DNA of 64,000 bases from Flavobacterium sp. I-STPP5a (GTDB lineage: Bacteria > Bacteroidota > Bacteroidia > Flavobacteriales > Flavobacteriaceae), in contig NZ_VHLM01000055.1 of assembly GCF_009764685.1 (NCBI RefSeq), forward strand, positions 109,570-173,569, given 5' to 3'. Positions within the stretch are counted from its first letter, which is position 1. The number at the start of each line of letters is the position of its first letter. A program made the position numbers and the translations under genes. The notes beneath the pieces are model-generated. The model saw only the letters and a list, made by a program, of their open reading frames with translations. It was not told the DNA's origin and ran no database searches. Below are positions 25,263 to 34,200 of the stretch, piece after piece.

Positions 25263-26807
25263 ATGTCCCAAAATACCTTAGAATTAGAAAGAGAAGGCAA
25301 AAAACAACTTTACGCATACCAACAAGGCGATATTGATGCCATTTTTGAGCGAATAGATAATGCACCTCCACAACACCATTTATTATATCAGTTGCCTACT
25401 GGTGGTGGAAAAACAGTTGTTTTTTCAGAGATTGTTCGCCGTTATTTATCTCAACACGATAAAAAAGTAGTAGTACTAACACACCGAATTGAGTTGTGTA
25501 AGCAAACTTCAAAAATGTTGAAAGGTTTTGATGTAAAAAATAAAATCATCAATAGTAAAGTAAAAGAGCTACCGGATCAAAATGACTATTCGTGTTTTGT
25601 TGCCATGGTAGAGACTTTAAAAAACCGTATCAATGATGATAAATTGCACCTAGACAATGTAGGTTTAGTTATTATTGACGAGGCGCATTACAACTCTTTC
25701 AGAAAATTATTAAGCTCTTTCAAGAATGCTTTTATACTAGGAGTAACAGCAACGCCATTGAGTTCTAACATAAAATTACCCATGCACGAGAGCTATAATG
25801 AATTAATAGTAGGTGATACTATAAGCTCATTAATAGAAAATGGTTTTCTTGCAAAAGCAGTTACCTATAGTTATGATGTAGGTTTGACTTCGCTTAAAGT
25901 AGGTATCAATGGAGATTACACCGTAAAATCTTCTGATGATTTGTATACCAATATGGCTATGCAAGAAAAATTATTACATGCTTACACCGAAAAATCATTG
26001 GGCAAAAAAACCTTGATTTTTAATAATGGAATCAACACATCACTCTATGTCTATGAGACCTTTAGAGAAGCCGGTTATGCCATACGCCATTTAGATAATA
26101 CCAGCAGTAATGACGAACGAAAAGACATTTTGCATTGGTTCAAATATACTCCAGACGCCATTTTAACCTCAGTAGGTATTCTTACTACCGGTTTTGATGA
26201 GCCTACTGTTGAAACTATTATTTTAAATAGAGCTACAAAATCCCTTACTTTATACTATCAAATGATAGGTCGTGGATCAAGAAAATTACCAGGTAAAGAC
26301 AGTTTTAATGTAATAGATTTAGGTAATAATGCCGCCCGTTTTGGACTGTGGAGTGAACCTGTAAATTGGCAACACATATTTAAATCACCAGAGTTTTACC
26401 TAGAAAATTTAAGAGACGACACTGAAATTGAGCTGTACTTTAAATACACAATGCCTCCAGATGTGCGTGCCAAATTCAGTAAAACCGAAGTGGTAACTTT
26501 TGATGTAGAGGAAGAACATAAACTTATTATAAAACTAAACTTACGTTCAAAGGAAGTTTTGGATAAATCTTTAGATCAACATGCCGCTATGTGTGTTGAC
26601 AATTCCGAAACCTTGCAAGAAGCAAAAGCTTTAGGTAAATTATTAGACGATGATATTGATTGCCGTATCAAGCGTTATGCAAAATGTTTGAGTCAGTGCA
26701 GTAAAAACTATAGAGAATGGCTTGTAGATGATTACAAACTAAAATTGGTTCTATTAACAGGTAAAAAATACCGAGAAAAAATCATGAATGAACCTGATGA
26801 AGATTAA
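25263..26807 (+). CDS. SF2 DEAD/DEAH-type helicase (COG1061-like)
   Basis: A 514-residue superfamily 2 helicase. Motif I is LPTGGGKTVVF (residues 44-54), motif Ia VLTHRIELCKQ, motif II IIDEAHYNS and motif III GVTATP. In the second RecA lobe the DSVGILTTGFDEP-like stretch (SVGILTTGFDEPTVE) and motif VI QMIGRGSRKLPGKD are present. The C-terminal 130 residues are charged and match no domain I know. There is no nuclease or methyltransferase next to it, so a restriction system is not supported. A general role in DNA repair or nucleic-acid remodelling is more likely. A repeat element follows the stop directly. Confidence 0.85.
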   Translation: MSQNTLELEREGKKQLYAYQQGDIDAIFERIDNAPPQHHLLYQLPTGGGKTVVFSEIVRRYLSQHDKKVVVLTHRIELCKQTSKMLKGFDVKNKIINSKVKELPDQNDYSCFVAMVETLKNRINDDKLHLDNVGLVIIDEAHYNSFRKLLSSFKNAFILGVTATPLSSNIKLPMHESYNELIVGDTISSLIENGFLAKAVTYSYDVGLTSLKVGINGDYTVKSSDDLYTNMAMQEKLLHAYTEKSLGKKTLIFNNGINTSLYVYETFREAGYAIRHLDNTSSNDERKDILHWFKYTPDAILTSVGILTTGFDEPTVETIILNRATKSLTLYYQMIGRGSRKLPGKDSFNVIDLGNNAARFGLWSEPVNWQHIFKSPEFYLENLRDDTEIELYFKYTMPPDVRAKFSKTEVVTFDVEEEHKLIIKLNLRSKEVLDKSLDQHAAMCVDNSETLQEAKALGKLLDDDIDCRIKRYAKCLSQCSKNYREWLVDDYKLKLVLLTGKKYREKIMNEPDED

Positions 26808-26814
26808 TTTCTTT

Positions 26815-26897
26815 TTAGGAGCTAATCCTGCTGTACACTGTATCTTTTGTGGTCTCAAAAAAGAGACCACAAAAGGATGCCGTTCCCATCAGGGCTA
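26815..26897. repeat. Dispersed palindromic intergenic repeat, copy 2
   Basis: The left end is TTAGGAGCTAATCCTGCTGT.CACT and the right end GGATGCCGTTCCCATCAGGGCTAA. The inner stem is CTTTTGTGGTCTC / GAGACCACAAAAG with a loop of A residues. The end motifs match copies at 4564-4667 and 58499-58580. It begins 8 bp after the helicase stop. Confidence 0.8.
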
Positions 26898-26949
26898 AAA
26901 TTACGTTACAAAAGAACTATTATTTTTAAAATACAAAATCCAAATACAA

Positions 26950-28293
26950 ATGCAAAAACAATTCTCAGATTTAGGATTAGCAACACCCATACTTAAAGCA
27001 ATAACCGAATTGAAAATTGTTATTCCTACTGAAATTCAAGTACAAACCATTCCATTGTTACTCGCAAACAAACAGGACTTGGTCGCTATTGCAAAAACCG
27101 GTACTGGAAAAACAGCTGCGTTTGGACTTCCTATTTTGCAATTGATAGATATTAATGTTCCAGCAATTCAAGCCGTAATTTTAGTGCCAACTAGAGAATT
27201 GGGACACCAAATCTTTAAAAATTTAGAAGATTTTGCAAAATATATCCCGCAAGCTTCTATAACAGCAACTTGCGGAGGAATACCTATAAAACCTCAAATA
27301 GAAAGACTTACTTTGCCTACACATATTGTTGTAGCAACTCCAGGACGACTAATTGATTTGATACAACGCAATGCCATAAACCTCAAAGAAACGAGATTCT
27401 TAGTACTCGATGAAGCTGATGAAATGGTAACAATTCTAAAAGAAAGTTTAGATGAAATTGTGGCTCAATTGCCAAGTTCACACAAAACATTTTTGTTTTC
27501 GGCAACTATGCCGGGTACAATTAAGCAATTGATTCAAAACTATTTAAATAAAAATGTAGTGCAAGTAAGCGCTAACATGGAAACAATAGGTAATCAAGGG
27601 ATAGATCACCAATACATTGTAGTGGACCCTATAGAAAAACTAGATGTTTTAATGCATTTTCTTACTACAAAAGAGGGTCAACGCGGAATCATTTTTTGTA
27701 AAACAAAAGCAGCCGTAAACAAATTGGCCAAAAATTTAGCCATAAATAGATTTTCATCTGGCGCCTTACACGGCAGTTTATCTCAAGGTATTCGAGATCG
27801 AATAATGGAGCAGTTTCGTGAAGGCCACATTAATATCCTAGTAGCAACAGATCTTGCAGCTAGAGGAATAGATGTAAAAGAAATTTCATATGTTGTAAAT
27901 TATCACTTACCAGATGTATACGAAGCTTATGTACACCGAAGCGGTAGAACAGCTAGAGCAGGAGCAAAGGGGCTTGCCTTAACTGTGTTACAACAAGAAG
28001 AAGTAGTTGAAATTGCTGACTTTGAAAAAGAATTGGGTATTAAATTTTTACCTTTTGCTAAACCTAACCAAGCAAGTATTGAAGAAAACAATACGTTTTT
28101 GTGGGCCAAGCAAATTTTTAAGACCAAACCCAATCATGAGGTTGCAGCTGAATTAAAAGAGAAAATAAAAACGGTTTTCCATCATTTAACTAAGGACGAG
28201 TTAATTGAAAAACTAATAGCAAATCAAGTGCTACAAACTAAGAATGAAGCACAGCAACAATTAGAAAAACCTATCAAAAAACAAAAAAAATAG
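26950..28293 (+). CDS. DEAD-box RNA helicase
   Basis: A 447-residue ATP-dependent RNA helicase. It shows all the family motifs: Q-motif-like start (FSDLGL..PTEIQ), motif I AKTGTGKTA, Ia PTRELG, TPGR, motif II LDEADEM, motif III SATMP, and RGID with motif VI HRSGRTARAG. The C-terminus after residue 380 is short and basic (ending KPIKKQKK), without an RNA-recognition domain. Such proteins unwind rRNA or mRNA in ribosome assembly or cold adaptation. It could correspond to RhlE, CsdA or DbpA; I cannot choose. Confidence 0.93.
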   Translation: MQKQFSDLGLATPILKAITELKIVIPTEIQVQTIPLLLANKQDLVAIAKTGTGKTAAFGLPILQLIDINVPAIQAVILVPTRELGHQIFKNLEDFAKYIPQASITATCGGIPIKPQIERLTLPTHIVVATPGRLIDLIQRNAINLKETRFLVLDEADEMVTILKESLDEIVAQLPSSHKTFLFSATMPGTIKQLIQNYLNKNVVQVSANMETIGNQGIDHQYIVVDPIEKLDVLMHFLTTKEGQRGIIFCKTKAAVNKLAKNLAINRFSSGALHGSLSQGIRDRIMEQFREGHINILVATDLAARGIDVKEISYVVNYHLPDVYEAYVHRSGRTARAGAKGLALTVLQQEEVVEIADFEKELGIKFLPFAKPNQASIEENNTFLWAKQIFKTKPNHEVAAELKEKIKTVFHHLTKDELIEKLIANQVLQTKNEAQQQLEKPIKKQKK

Positions 28294-28314
28294 TTTTTCT
28301 GTAAAAAGACATAC

Positions 28315-28360
28315 AACTAGTACTCCCTCAATTTAAATAGAGGGTGTACTAGTTTTTTTT
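28315..28360. terminator. Bidirectional terminator between the RNA helicase and drug-exporter genes
   Basis: AACTAGTACTCCCTC (28315-28329) pairs with GAGGGTGTACTAGTT (28340-28354) with one mismatch, and a T run follows. The 10-nt loop contains the stop codon of the convergent exporter gene. Confidence 0.85.
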
Positions 28361-29556
28361 ATTCTTTTTTTACCTAAAATCAAGATTATTAGTGCAATTA
28401 TCGTAGAAGTGGTTAAGATAAAAACCATAGGTAAAATTGAATTCTTTACAAATAAACCTACCGCAAACGATGCCATCGCACCCAAACCTAACTGAATAGC
28501 GCCCATTAATGCAGAGGCACTGCCAGCATTTTTTTCAAAAGGAGCAAGAGTCAGTCCCGCAGTATTTGGATTGGAGATTCCTAAACAAGCCAAAAAAATA
28601 AAAAGCATAGCTATGGTTTCATACAACCCTAATAAACCCTTGAGAGCAAGAAATAAAAATACAATAGAGATTATTGATTGCACTACTAAAGCACCTATTA
28701 TCATTTGATCACTTCTAAATTTCCTTAACAATAAAGAATTTAACTGACTTGCGCTAATAAAGCTCAAAGACATAAAAGCAAATATCCATCCATACGTTTT
28801 TGCATCTACCTTATAAATGTCCATAAAAATAATAGGAGAGGCTGCCACATAAGTAAACAACCCAGAGAAAGCTATTGCACCTGCAAATGCATAGGTATAA
28901 AATTGAGGTACTTTAAGTATTGAAATAAATCCAGTAACAATAGGATTGGGTTTTAAGGAAATAGTAGTGTCAGGCACAAAGGTATTGGGTAAGCCGAGCA
29001 ATGCAGCAATTAAAATTAAAATCCCCATACACATCAAAATAAAAAAAACGGTATGCCATCCAAAATCTTCAGTGATATAACCGCCTATAGTAGGCGCTAG
29101 CATTGGCGAAAGCCCAACTACCAGCATTAACATTGAAAATACTTTAGGAATATCTTTAACTGGAAACAAATCCCTTACCATTGATACAGATGCTACTGTT
29201 GCGCCACAACTACCTATGGCTTGAATAAATCGTAGACCAATAAAAGTGTCTATATCAGTAACAAATACGCAGCCTAACGAAGCTAAAATATAAACCAACA
29301 TTCCTATGAATAAAGGTTTTTTTCGACCAAAACGGTCTAATAATGGCCCATACAATAGTTGACCTGCTGATATGCCTATAAAATAACTGGATAATGTCAA
29401 GGATACATTGGCAACAGTAGTATTTAAATCCTTTGCAATTCCCGCAAATCCGGGCAGGTACATGTCAATTGAAAAAGGACCAAGAGCCGTCAGAGATCCC
29501 AAAATTAGTATTAATTTGATGTATCGTGAACGAGACATTACATTTTGTACCTTCAT
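28333..29556 (-). CDS. Bcr/CflA-type multidrug MFS transporter
   Basis: A 407-residue inner-membrane protein with twelve predicted helices. The first helix region LGSLTALGPFSIDMYLPGF matches the Bcr/CflA signature (D-M-Y-LP-F), and the loop between helices 2 and 3 reads GPLLDRFGRKKPL, the MFS motif A. These proteins export drugs such as bicyclomycin or chloramphenicol by proton antiport; the natural substrate is unknown. An in-frame ATG at 29538 is an alternative start. A TACTTTTG box on the minus strand at 29570-29577 could be its -7 element. Confidence 0.9.
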   Translation of the reverse strand: MKVQNVMSRSRYIKLILILGSLTALGPFSIDMYLPGFAGIAKDLNTTVANVSLTLSSYFIGISAGQLLYGPLLDRFGRKKPLFIGMLVYILASLGCVFVTDIDTFIGLRFIQAIGSCGATVASVSMVRDLFPVKDIPKVFSMLMLVVGLSPMLAPTIGGYITEDFGWHTVFFILMCMGILILIAALLGLPNTFVPDTTISLKPNPIVTGFISILKVPQFYTYAFAGAIAFSGLFTYVAASPIIFMDIYKVDAKTYGWIFAFMSLSFISASQLNSLLLRKFRSDQMIIGALVVQSIISIVFLFLALKGLLGLYETIAMLFIFLACLGISNPNTAGLTLAPFEKNAGSASALMGAIQLGLGAMASFAVGLFVKNSILPMVFILTTSTIIALIILILGKKRIKKTSTPSI

Positions 29557-29605
29557 ATTTTATTTTTTGCAAAAGTAACCAATATAAATGGGATGCTACG
29601 GTTGT

Positions 29606-30325
29606 TTATTTTTTTAAAAGCAAAACAAATCCCGAAACAAAAAGGAGCAAAAGCATGATTTTTTTTAATATAGTATCATTCAAAAAAAGATATACTTTTT
29701 TACCTAATACTAAGGCTAAAATAAAAAAAGGCAATACATAAAGAGAGTTGTACAGTTGTTGCCATGTTAATATACCTTCAAAAGCAAGAACAGGAATTCT
29801 AAATAAGGTAATTAAGCCCAAAACCCCAAACATTGTAGCTCTCATAATTTTTACATCCGAAATTTCATTTTTAACGATGATCAAATATAGTGGTCCTCCG
29901 GTTGAGAAAAGTCCTGAAAAAAAACCTCCTAAAAATCCAAAAACAAACTTCATTTTGGTAAATAATTCGATTTCTTTAGCATTACGCAAACTATTTAAAA
30001 CAAACAAAATAATGAAAATCCCTAAAGCTTTTTTTAAAATAACGGGCTGTCCGTAGGCCAAAACAACTATACCTACAAGCAAACCAAAAAAAGAAGAAAC
30101 AGCTAATTTTTTTAATAAATCTAAATCGATGTTTTTCCACTCTTTATAAACATGAATAGGACTAGAAATCATGTAAAAAATAGACAAATATCCAACAGCA
30201 TCTGGCAATGGCATGACAAATAATAAAAAAGGCAATGCAATGAGAGCTCCTGCAAATCCAGTAATTGTTTGAACAAAAAAGCCTGTAAAAATCCCAAGTG
30301 AAAGTAAAATCATCATCGTATCCAT
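29606..30325 (-). CDS. TauE/SafE-family sulfite exporter-like permease
   Basis: A 239-residue membrane protein with about seven to eight helices. It contains the family motifs TGFAGALIALPFLLFV near the N-terminus and GFFSGLFSTGGPLYLII in the second half, the paired G-rich repeats of the TauE/SafE/YfcA family. The start is placed at ATG 30325 rather than an in-frame ATG at 30394. The longer version would run through a -7 box and begins with a non-hydrophobic segment. The substrate may be sulfite, sulfoacetate or another small anion. It is divergent from an Lrp-type regulator gene 100 bp away, which may control it. Confidence 0.85.
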   Translation of the reverse strand: MDTMMILLSLGIFTGFFVQTITGFAGALIALPFLLFVMPLPDAVGYLSIFYMISSPIHVYKEWKNIDLDLLKKLAVSSFFGLLVGIVVLAYGQPVILKKALGIFIILFVLNSLRNAKEIELFTKMKFVFGFLGGFFSGLFSTGGPLYLIIVKNEISDVKIMRATMFGVLGLITLFRIPVLAFEGILTWQQLYNSLYVLPFFILALVLGKKVYLFLNDTILKKIMLLLLFVSGFVLLLKK

Positions 30326-30329
30326 TTTG

Positions 30330-30337
30330 CAAAAGTA
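30330..30337 (-). promoter_or_regulatory. Candidate -7 box of the TauE-like gene
   Basis: TACTTTTG on the minus strand ends only four bases before the ATG at 30325. The expected transcription start therefore coincides with the start codon. That implies a leaderless or nearly leaderless mRNA, if the box is used. Confidence 0.4.
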
Positions 30338-30404
30338 AACGAAGATCAACTTCTTGGGAAATTGTTTCAATGGTAAAAAAGTTAAAAAACACATTTTTAA
30401 ATGG

Positions 30405-30412
30405 TAAATTTG
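30405..30412 (+). promoter_or_regulatory. Candidate -7 box of the Lrp-type regulator gene
   Basis: TAAATTTG fits TAnnTTTG and lies 18 bp before the chosen ATG at 30431. It falls inside the alternative N-terminal extension that starts at 30401, which argues for the shorter protein. Confidence 0.45.
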
Positions 30413-30430
30413 TTTTTTAAAAACTTTTTT

Positions 30431-30853
30431 ATGGTAGATGCATTAGATTTAAAAATTATTGAATGTCTAAAACAAAATGCTCGATATTCATTTGTAGAAA
30501 TTGGCAAGCACGTAGAACTTTCGCCATCTGCAGTTAGAGAGCGCATTCAAAAACTAGAAGACTTAGAAGTTATCAAAGGATATCGAGTAAGATTAGACAA
30601 TACAAAACTAGGATTCGGACTTGAGGTTTTCATTATGTTTAAATTGTACAGCGGAAAATTGAGTGTTTTTTGTGAAAATTTAGATCAATTTCCTGAGATT
30701 TTTGAAATTCACAGAATTACAGGAACGCATAATATTTTTATGAAAGTGATTTTAAATAATCAGCTGCATTTACAAAAATATATTGATCGATTATTGGTTT
30801 ACGGTGAGCCAACTACACATTTAATTTTATCCAATCTAAAAGAGGATTTTTAA
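30431..30853 (+). CDS. Lrp/AsnC-family transcriptional regulator
   Basis: A 140-residue protein with an N-terminal winged helix-turn-helix (LDLKIIECLKQNARYSFVEIG..LSPSAVRERIQKLEDLEVIKGY) and a C-terminal RAM/effector domain (about 65-140). Members bind amino acids or related metabolites and control transport or metabolic genes, often a divergent neighbour. The TauE-like permease gene next door is the natural candidate. The start is set at 30431 because the preceding ten residues would overlap the promoter box. The effector-domain GD motif common in Lrp (GxxD) is replaced by ITGTHNIF, so ligand binding cannot be predicted. Confidence 0.9.
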   Translation: MVDALDLKIIECLKQNARYSFVEIGKHVELSPSAVRERIQKLEDLEVIKGYRVRLDNTKLGFGLEVFIMFKLYSGKLSVFCENLDQFPEIFEIHRITGTHNIFMKVILNNQLHLQKYIDRLLVYGEPTTHLILSNLKEDF

Positions 30854-30930
30854 TTGCCCAATTTTCACAATATTCAACTGTATATATTTGAACTATAATT
30901 TATATTATGTAAAATAGAAAACATGGGATT

Positions 30931-30960
30931 AAAAAACATTGCTTTTATCAATGCCTTTTT
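30931..30960. terminator. Weak bidirectional terminator
   Basis: A run of six A, then CATTG (30937-30941), loop, CAATG (30949-30953), CC and five T. It lies between the convergent Lrp and DUF2911 genes. The stem is short, so this is only a candidate. Confidence 0.4.
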
Positions 30961-31003
30961 AATTAGCTTTGTGAAGTTTAAATCTGTTAAGTCTGCTTTA
31001 TGA

Positions 31004-31510
31004 CTAATAGATTTGAACTGGAATTGACCAATTATCCCATTTTAAATTGAATGTATTTGAATTAATTTCATAAGTCAGTTTTTCAGATACGGACCTTACT
31101 ACTAATGGTTTTACAACAACTCGTAATTGATCATCTTCTTGACTGTATTTATAAGCGCCCCATTGTTTGGCTACTTTATTAAAAATAATTGTACATTCTT
31201 TACTATTTGGAATTATAAAAAAAGAATATTTTCCTGCTGGTAATTTCGCACCTTCCACGGTTAGATCTTTATCGGTTTCAAAAGTGGTTGCATCATTTGC
31301 TCCTGCGCGCCAAATCTTATCAAATGGTACTAACTCTCCCCAAATTTTTCTACCGTTTATTGATGGACTTCCATAATTTACGGTTATTATTGCTTCATTA
31401 ACTTTACCTGTAAAAGTTTCTTTAGTGCTTGTAGGTTTACTTTGAGCCCCGATTACATTAACTATAAATAAAGCCACTAGTGCAAAGCCTGTCTTCATTA
31501 TTGATTTCAT
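31004..31510 (-). CDS. DUF2911-family exported protein
   Basis: A 168-residue protein with a signal peptide ending near VNVIGAQ. The mature part contains VNYGSPSINGRKIWGELVPFDKIWRAGAND and LPAGKYSFFIIPNS, the hallmark of DUF2911 in Bacteroidota. The remaining strand-rich segment extends to residue 168. The function is unknown. The gene is monocistronic. An alternative start at the fifth codon (MKTGFALVA) would still leave a good signal peptide. Confidence 0.9.
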   Translation of the reverse strand: MKSIMKTGFALVALFIVNVIGAQSKPTSTKETFTGKVNEAIITVNYGSPSINGRKIWGELVPFDKIWRAGANDATTFETDKDLTVEGAKLPAGKYSFFIIPNSKECTIIFNKVAKQWGAYKYSQEDDQLRVVVKPLVVRSVSEKLTYEINSNTFNLKWDNWSIPVQIY

Positions 31511-31681
31511 ATTTTTTAGTTTTTAGTTACTGTATAAAGTTAAAGAAACTGCATTACAAACATTAAAAATTAGTCTTATTTTATGAAAAAATTAAGGAAT
31601 GTATAATTTAATGGTAAAGCATTTACAAAGCTGTTTTATCTTCTTATTATTTGTTATTTTTACATTATAAAAACAAACACT

Positions 31682-33598
31682 ATGAATTCTATTGCAGAGC
31701 AAATTGCAGACTTTTTAAGTGAATATGCGCCTTTTAATTTTTTAGGATTTGAAGAACTTTCACAAATAGCTAGAGATATGAAAGTTATTGTTTTAGAAAA
31801 AAATCAAACCTTATTTCAAATAAATGATTTACTTCATGATAGTTTTTATGTGGTAGCCTCTGGGGTTATCAATTTATATGTAATCTCAGATTCTGAGGAG
31901 ACTTTAGTAAATAAATGTGTGGCAGGTGATATTTTTGGTATTCGACCATTTTTTGCAAAAAACAATTACATGATGTCGGCTAAATCTAGAGAGGAAGCTA
32001 TTGTGTATGCCATACCTATTGTCTCTTTTAGACCTTTTGTAGCCAATAATCCAGATGTTTTGAATTTTTTACTAGAAAGTTTTGCTGTAAATACAAGAAA
32101 TCCAAAAGATAAAGAACACTTAATAGGAAAGTTAATTTCTGATAATGTTTTTTATTCTGATCAACAATCAGAAATGCAATATTTCCAGTCGTTAACATAC
32201 AATATTAACCCATTAAAAACCACAGTACATGCTAATATCCAGGATGTAGCGCAACAAATGACTGCCTCCTTAACAAACAACATCTTCATTTGTGATAATG
32301 ATTTCCCTATTGGTATTGTTACCGATACTGATATGAGAACCAAGATTGCAACCGGTAGATTTCCTATTACTGTTTCTATTGATAAAATAATGTCCTCACC
32401 AGTTGTTACAGTTCTTGAAAATGTATCACTTGCCGAAGCGCAATTGTTAATGCTTAAAAACAATGTTACTCACTTGTGTGTAACTATAGATGGTACAGAT
32501 AGATCTCCTGTTAAGGGAGTTATTAGTGAATACGATTTAATAGTTGCACAATCAAATAGTCCCGGTGTACTTATTAAAGAAATCAAACGCAGTCAAACTC
32601 CTAAGGAACTTACACAAATAAGAGATAGAGTCACGGATTTGATACAAACATCCATCTCTAAAAATGTGCCTTTATCGCATATTTTTAATATTACAAGCGA
32701 AATTAATTTAGCCTTGTTAAAACGTGCTGTTGAATTGTCAATTTTAGATTTGGGCTCTCCTCCTGCTCGTTTTGCTTGGTTAAGTATAGGCAGTCAAGGA
32801 AGAAAAGAACAATTATTGCTTACAGATCAGGATAGTATTTTAATTTTTGAAGATGTTGCCGCAGAAAAATATCGTGATGTAAAAGATTATTTCTTAAAAT
32901 TAGGAAAAAAGACAACTGCAATACTTGAAAAAACAGGATATGAATTCTGTCCTAATGGGCACATGGGAAGTAATATGTTGTGGTGCAAATCATTAACAGA
33001 CTGGACTAAAAAATATGACAATTGGATGCTAAATCCAAGTGAAAATAGTACAGATTTAAGTAGTATTTTCTTTGATTATGAAATCATTTTCGGAGAACAA
33101 AAAATGGAAGATGCCATTAGTACGGTCATTTTTAAAAATGTTAAAAACAGTACGCTTTTCTTTGATTTTTTGGGTAATGAGGGCTTGAAAAACAATTCTC
33201 CTTTAACATTTTTCAAAAAGTTTCACCTTGAGGAAGATGGTGAGCATAAAGACAAATTCGATATCAAAACACGTGGTCTTATGCCATTAATTGATGGAGC
33301 CAGGTTGTTTTGTTTATCCTTTGAAGTTAAGGGAATTAATAATACTTTTCAAAGATTCAAGCAATTATCGATTACAGATCCTAAACATGCTGAAATCTAT
33401 CTTAATTGCGCCGAAGCTTTCTTAACTTTGTCTAAGTTCAGAACCTTAGAGGGTTTAAAAAATGACAATAATGGTCAGTATATTAATTTAGAGGAATTAT
33501 CAAAAAATGATAAAGAAAAATTGAAAAATGCCCTAGCCCCGATGCGCGATTTAGAAGAACTAATTAAAAGTAAATTTCAACTTACACAATTTTCATAG
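31682..33598 (+). CDS. cNMP-binding / CBS / DUF294 nucleotidyltransferase-like protein
   Basis: A 638-residue multidomain regulator. Residues about 20-135 are a cyclic-nucleotide-binding-like domain (VASGVINLYVI, ..VAGDIFG). Residues about 170-295 are a CBS pair (IFICDNDFPIGIVTDTDMRT, THLCVTI..VKGVISEYDLI). Residues about 320-470 are the DUF294 nucleotidyltransferase-like domain with the motif SIGSQGRKEQLLLTDQDSI (368-386), which keeps the GS and DxD-like metal residues. Residues about 500-638 are the DUF294 C-terminal helical domain. The gene is followed 1 bp later by a DnaQ-fold gene, a pairing found in several phyla, often near acetate-utilisation genes. Its enzymatic activity is not known. 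Here acs lies 6 kb downstream, beyond the polyketide operon. Confidence 0.88.
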   Translation: MNSIAEQIADFLSEYAPFNFLGFEELSQIARDMKVIVLEKNQTLFQINDLLHDSFYVVASGVINLYVISDSEETLVNKCVAGDIFGIRPFFAKNNYMMSAKSREEAIVYAIPIVSFRPFVANNPDVLNFLLESFAVNTRNPKDKEHLIGKLISDNVFYSDQQSEMQYFQSLTYNINPLKTTVHANIQDVAQQMTASLTNNIFICDNDFPIGIVTDTDMRTKIATGRFPITVSIDKIMSSPVVTVLENVSLAEAQLLMLKNNVTHLCVTIDGTDRSPVKGVISEYDLIVAQSNSPGVLIKEIKRSQTPKELTQIRDRVTDLIQTSISKNVPLSHIFNITSEINLALLKRAVELSILDLGSPPARFAWLSIGSQGRKEQLLLTDQDSILIFEDVAAEKYRDVKDYFLKLGKKTTAILEKTGYEFCPNGHMGSNMLWCKSLTDWTKKYDNWMLNPSENSTDLSSIFFDYEIIFGEQKMEDAISTVIFKNVKNSTLFFDFLGNEGLKNNSPLTFFKKFHLEEDGEHKDKFDIKTRGLMPLIDGARLFCLSFEVKGINNTFQRFKQLSITDPKHAEIYLNCAEAFLTLSKFRTLEGLKNDNNGQYINLEELSKNDKEKLKNALAPMRDLEELIKSKFQLTQFS

Positions 33599-33599
33599 T

Positions 33600-34196
33600 A
33601 TGTTAGATTGGTTAAAAAATATCAATAAAGAATATCCTGATTTTTGGAAAGCATATACAGCCAAATTTGACAAGAAATCATCAAGATTTGTTGTTTTTTC
33701 TACTGAAACAACGGGATTAAATCCCAAAAATGATGTGATTTTGTCGATTGGTTCTTTTTCTATAGTCAAAAATGCAATTGCCATAGGTGACAATTTTGAA
33801 GCTGTATTTACTCAATATAAGTACTTTCATGACAACGGCTTAACTAATGAATTCTTAGTTGAAAGTAAATTTAAAAAGATAAGCGAGCCAGAAGCTTTAA
33901 AGTCTTTTTTGGAATTTATTGGCAATGCAGTTTTAGTGGGGCATCATGTTGATTTTGATGTAGATATAATTAATGAAGCACTGGAAAGAATGGATTGTGG
34001 ACGACTGAAGAACGAAGCGCTTGACATTGATGTAATGCACAGAAAACTTCATGATATTACAGATAAAGAAAGTACACTTGATGAACTTTGTGAATTTTAC
34101 AAAATTCCAGTAAGTGACCGAAATTCTGCAGCTGATGATGCCTACAAAACAGCCTTATTATTTTTAAAACTAAAATCAAGATTAGGCATAAAATAA
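33600..34196 (+). CDS. DnaQ-fold 3'-5' exonuclease-like protein, catalytic residues partly lost
   Basis: A 198-residue protein of the DEDDh exonuclease fold. The ExoI motif reads FVVFSTETTGL, where the first Asp of the usual DTE is Ser34 while Glu36 is kept. ExoII GHHVDFDVD keeps Asp120. ExoIII reads DRNSAADDAYKTA, where the position of the catalytic His is Asn175, while Asp180 is kept. The DNA sequence at both sites is unambiguous (TCT and AAT codons). With two of the four metal or general-base residues changed, it is probably inactive or altered and may act as a binding or regulatory subunit. It forms an operon with the DUF294 protein gene just upstream and is convergent with the polyketide operon. 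Confidence 0.85.
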   Translation: MLDWLKNINKEYPDFWKAYTAKFDKKSSRFVVFSTETTGLNPKNDVILSIGSFSIVKNAIAIGDNFEAVFTQYKYFHDNGLTNEFLVESKFKKISEPEALKSFLEFIGNAVLVGHHVDFDVDIINEALERMDCGRLKNEALDIDVMHRKLHDITDKESTLDELCEFYKIPVSDRNSAADDAYKTALLFLKLKSRLGIK

Positions 34197-34200
34197 AAAT

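Noticed and set aside
25263..26807. Restriction-modification or anti-phage defence helicase
   Set aside because: No methyltransferase, nuclease or other defence gene is adjacent; the helicase stands alone between DUF6155 and a DEAD-box gene.
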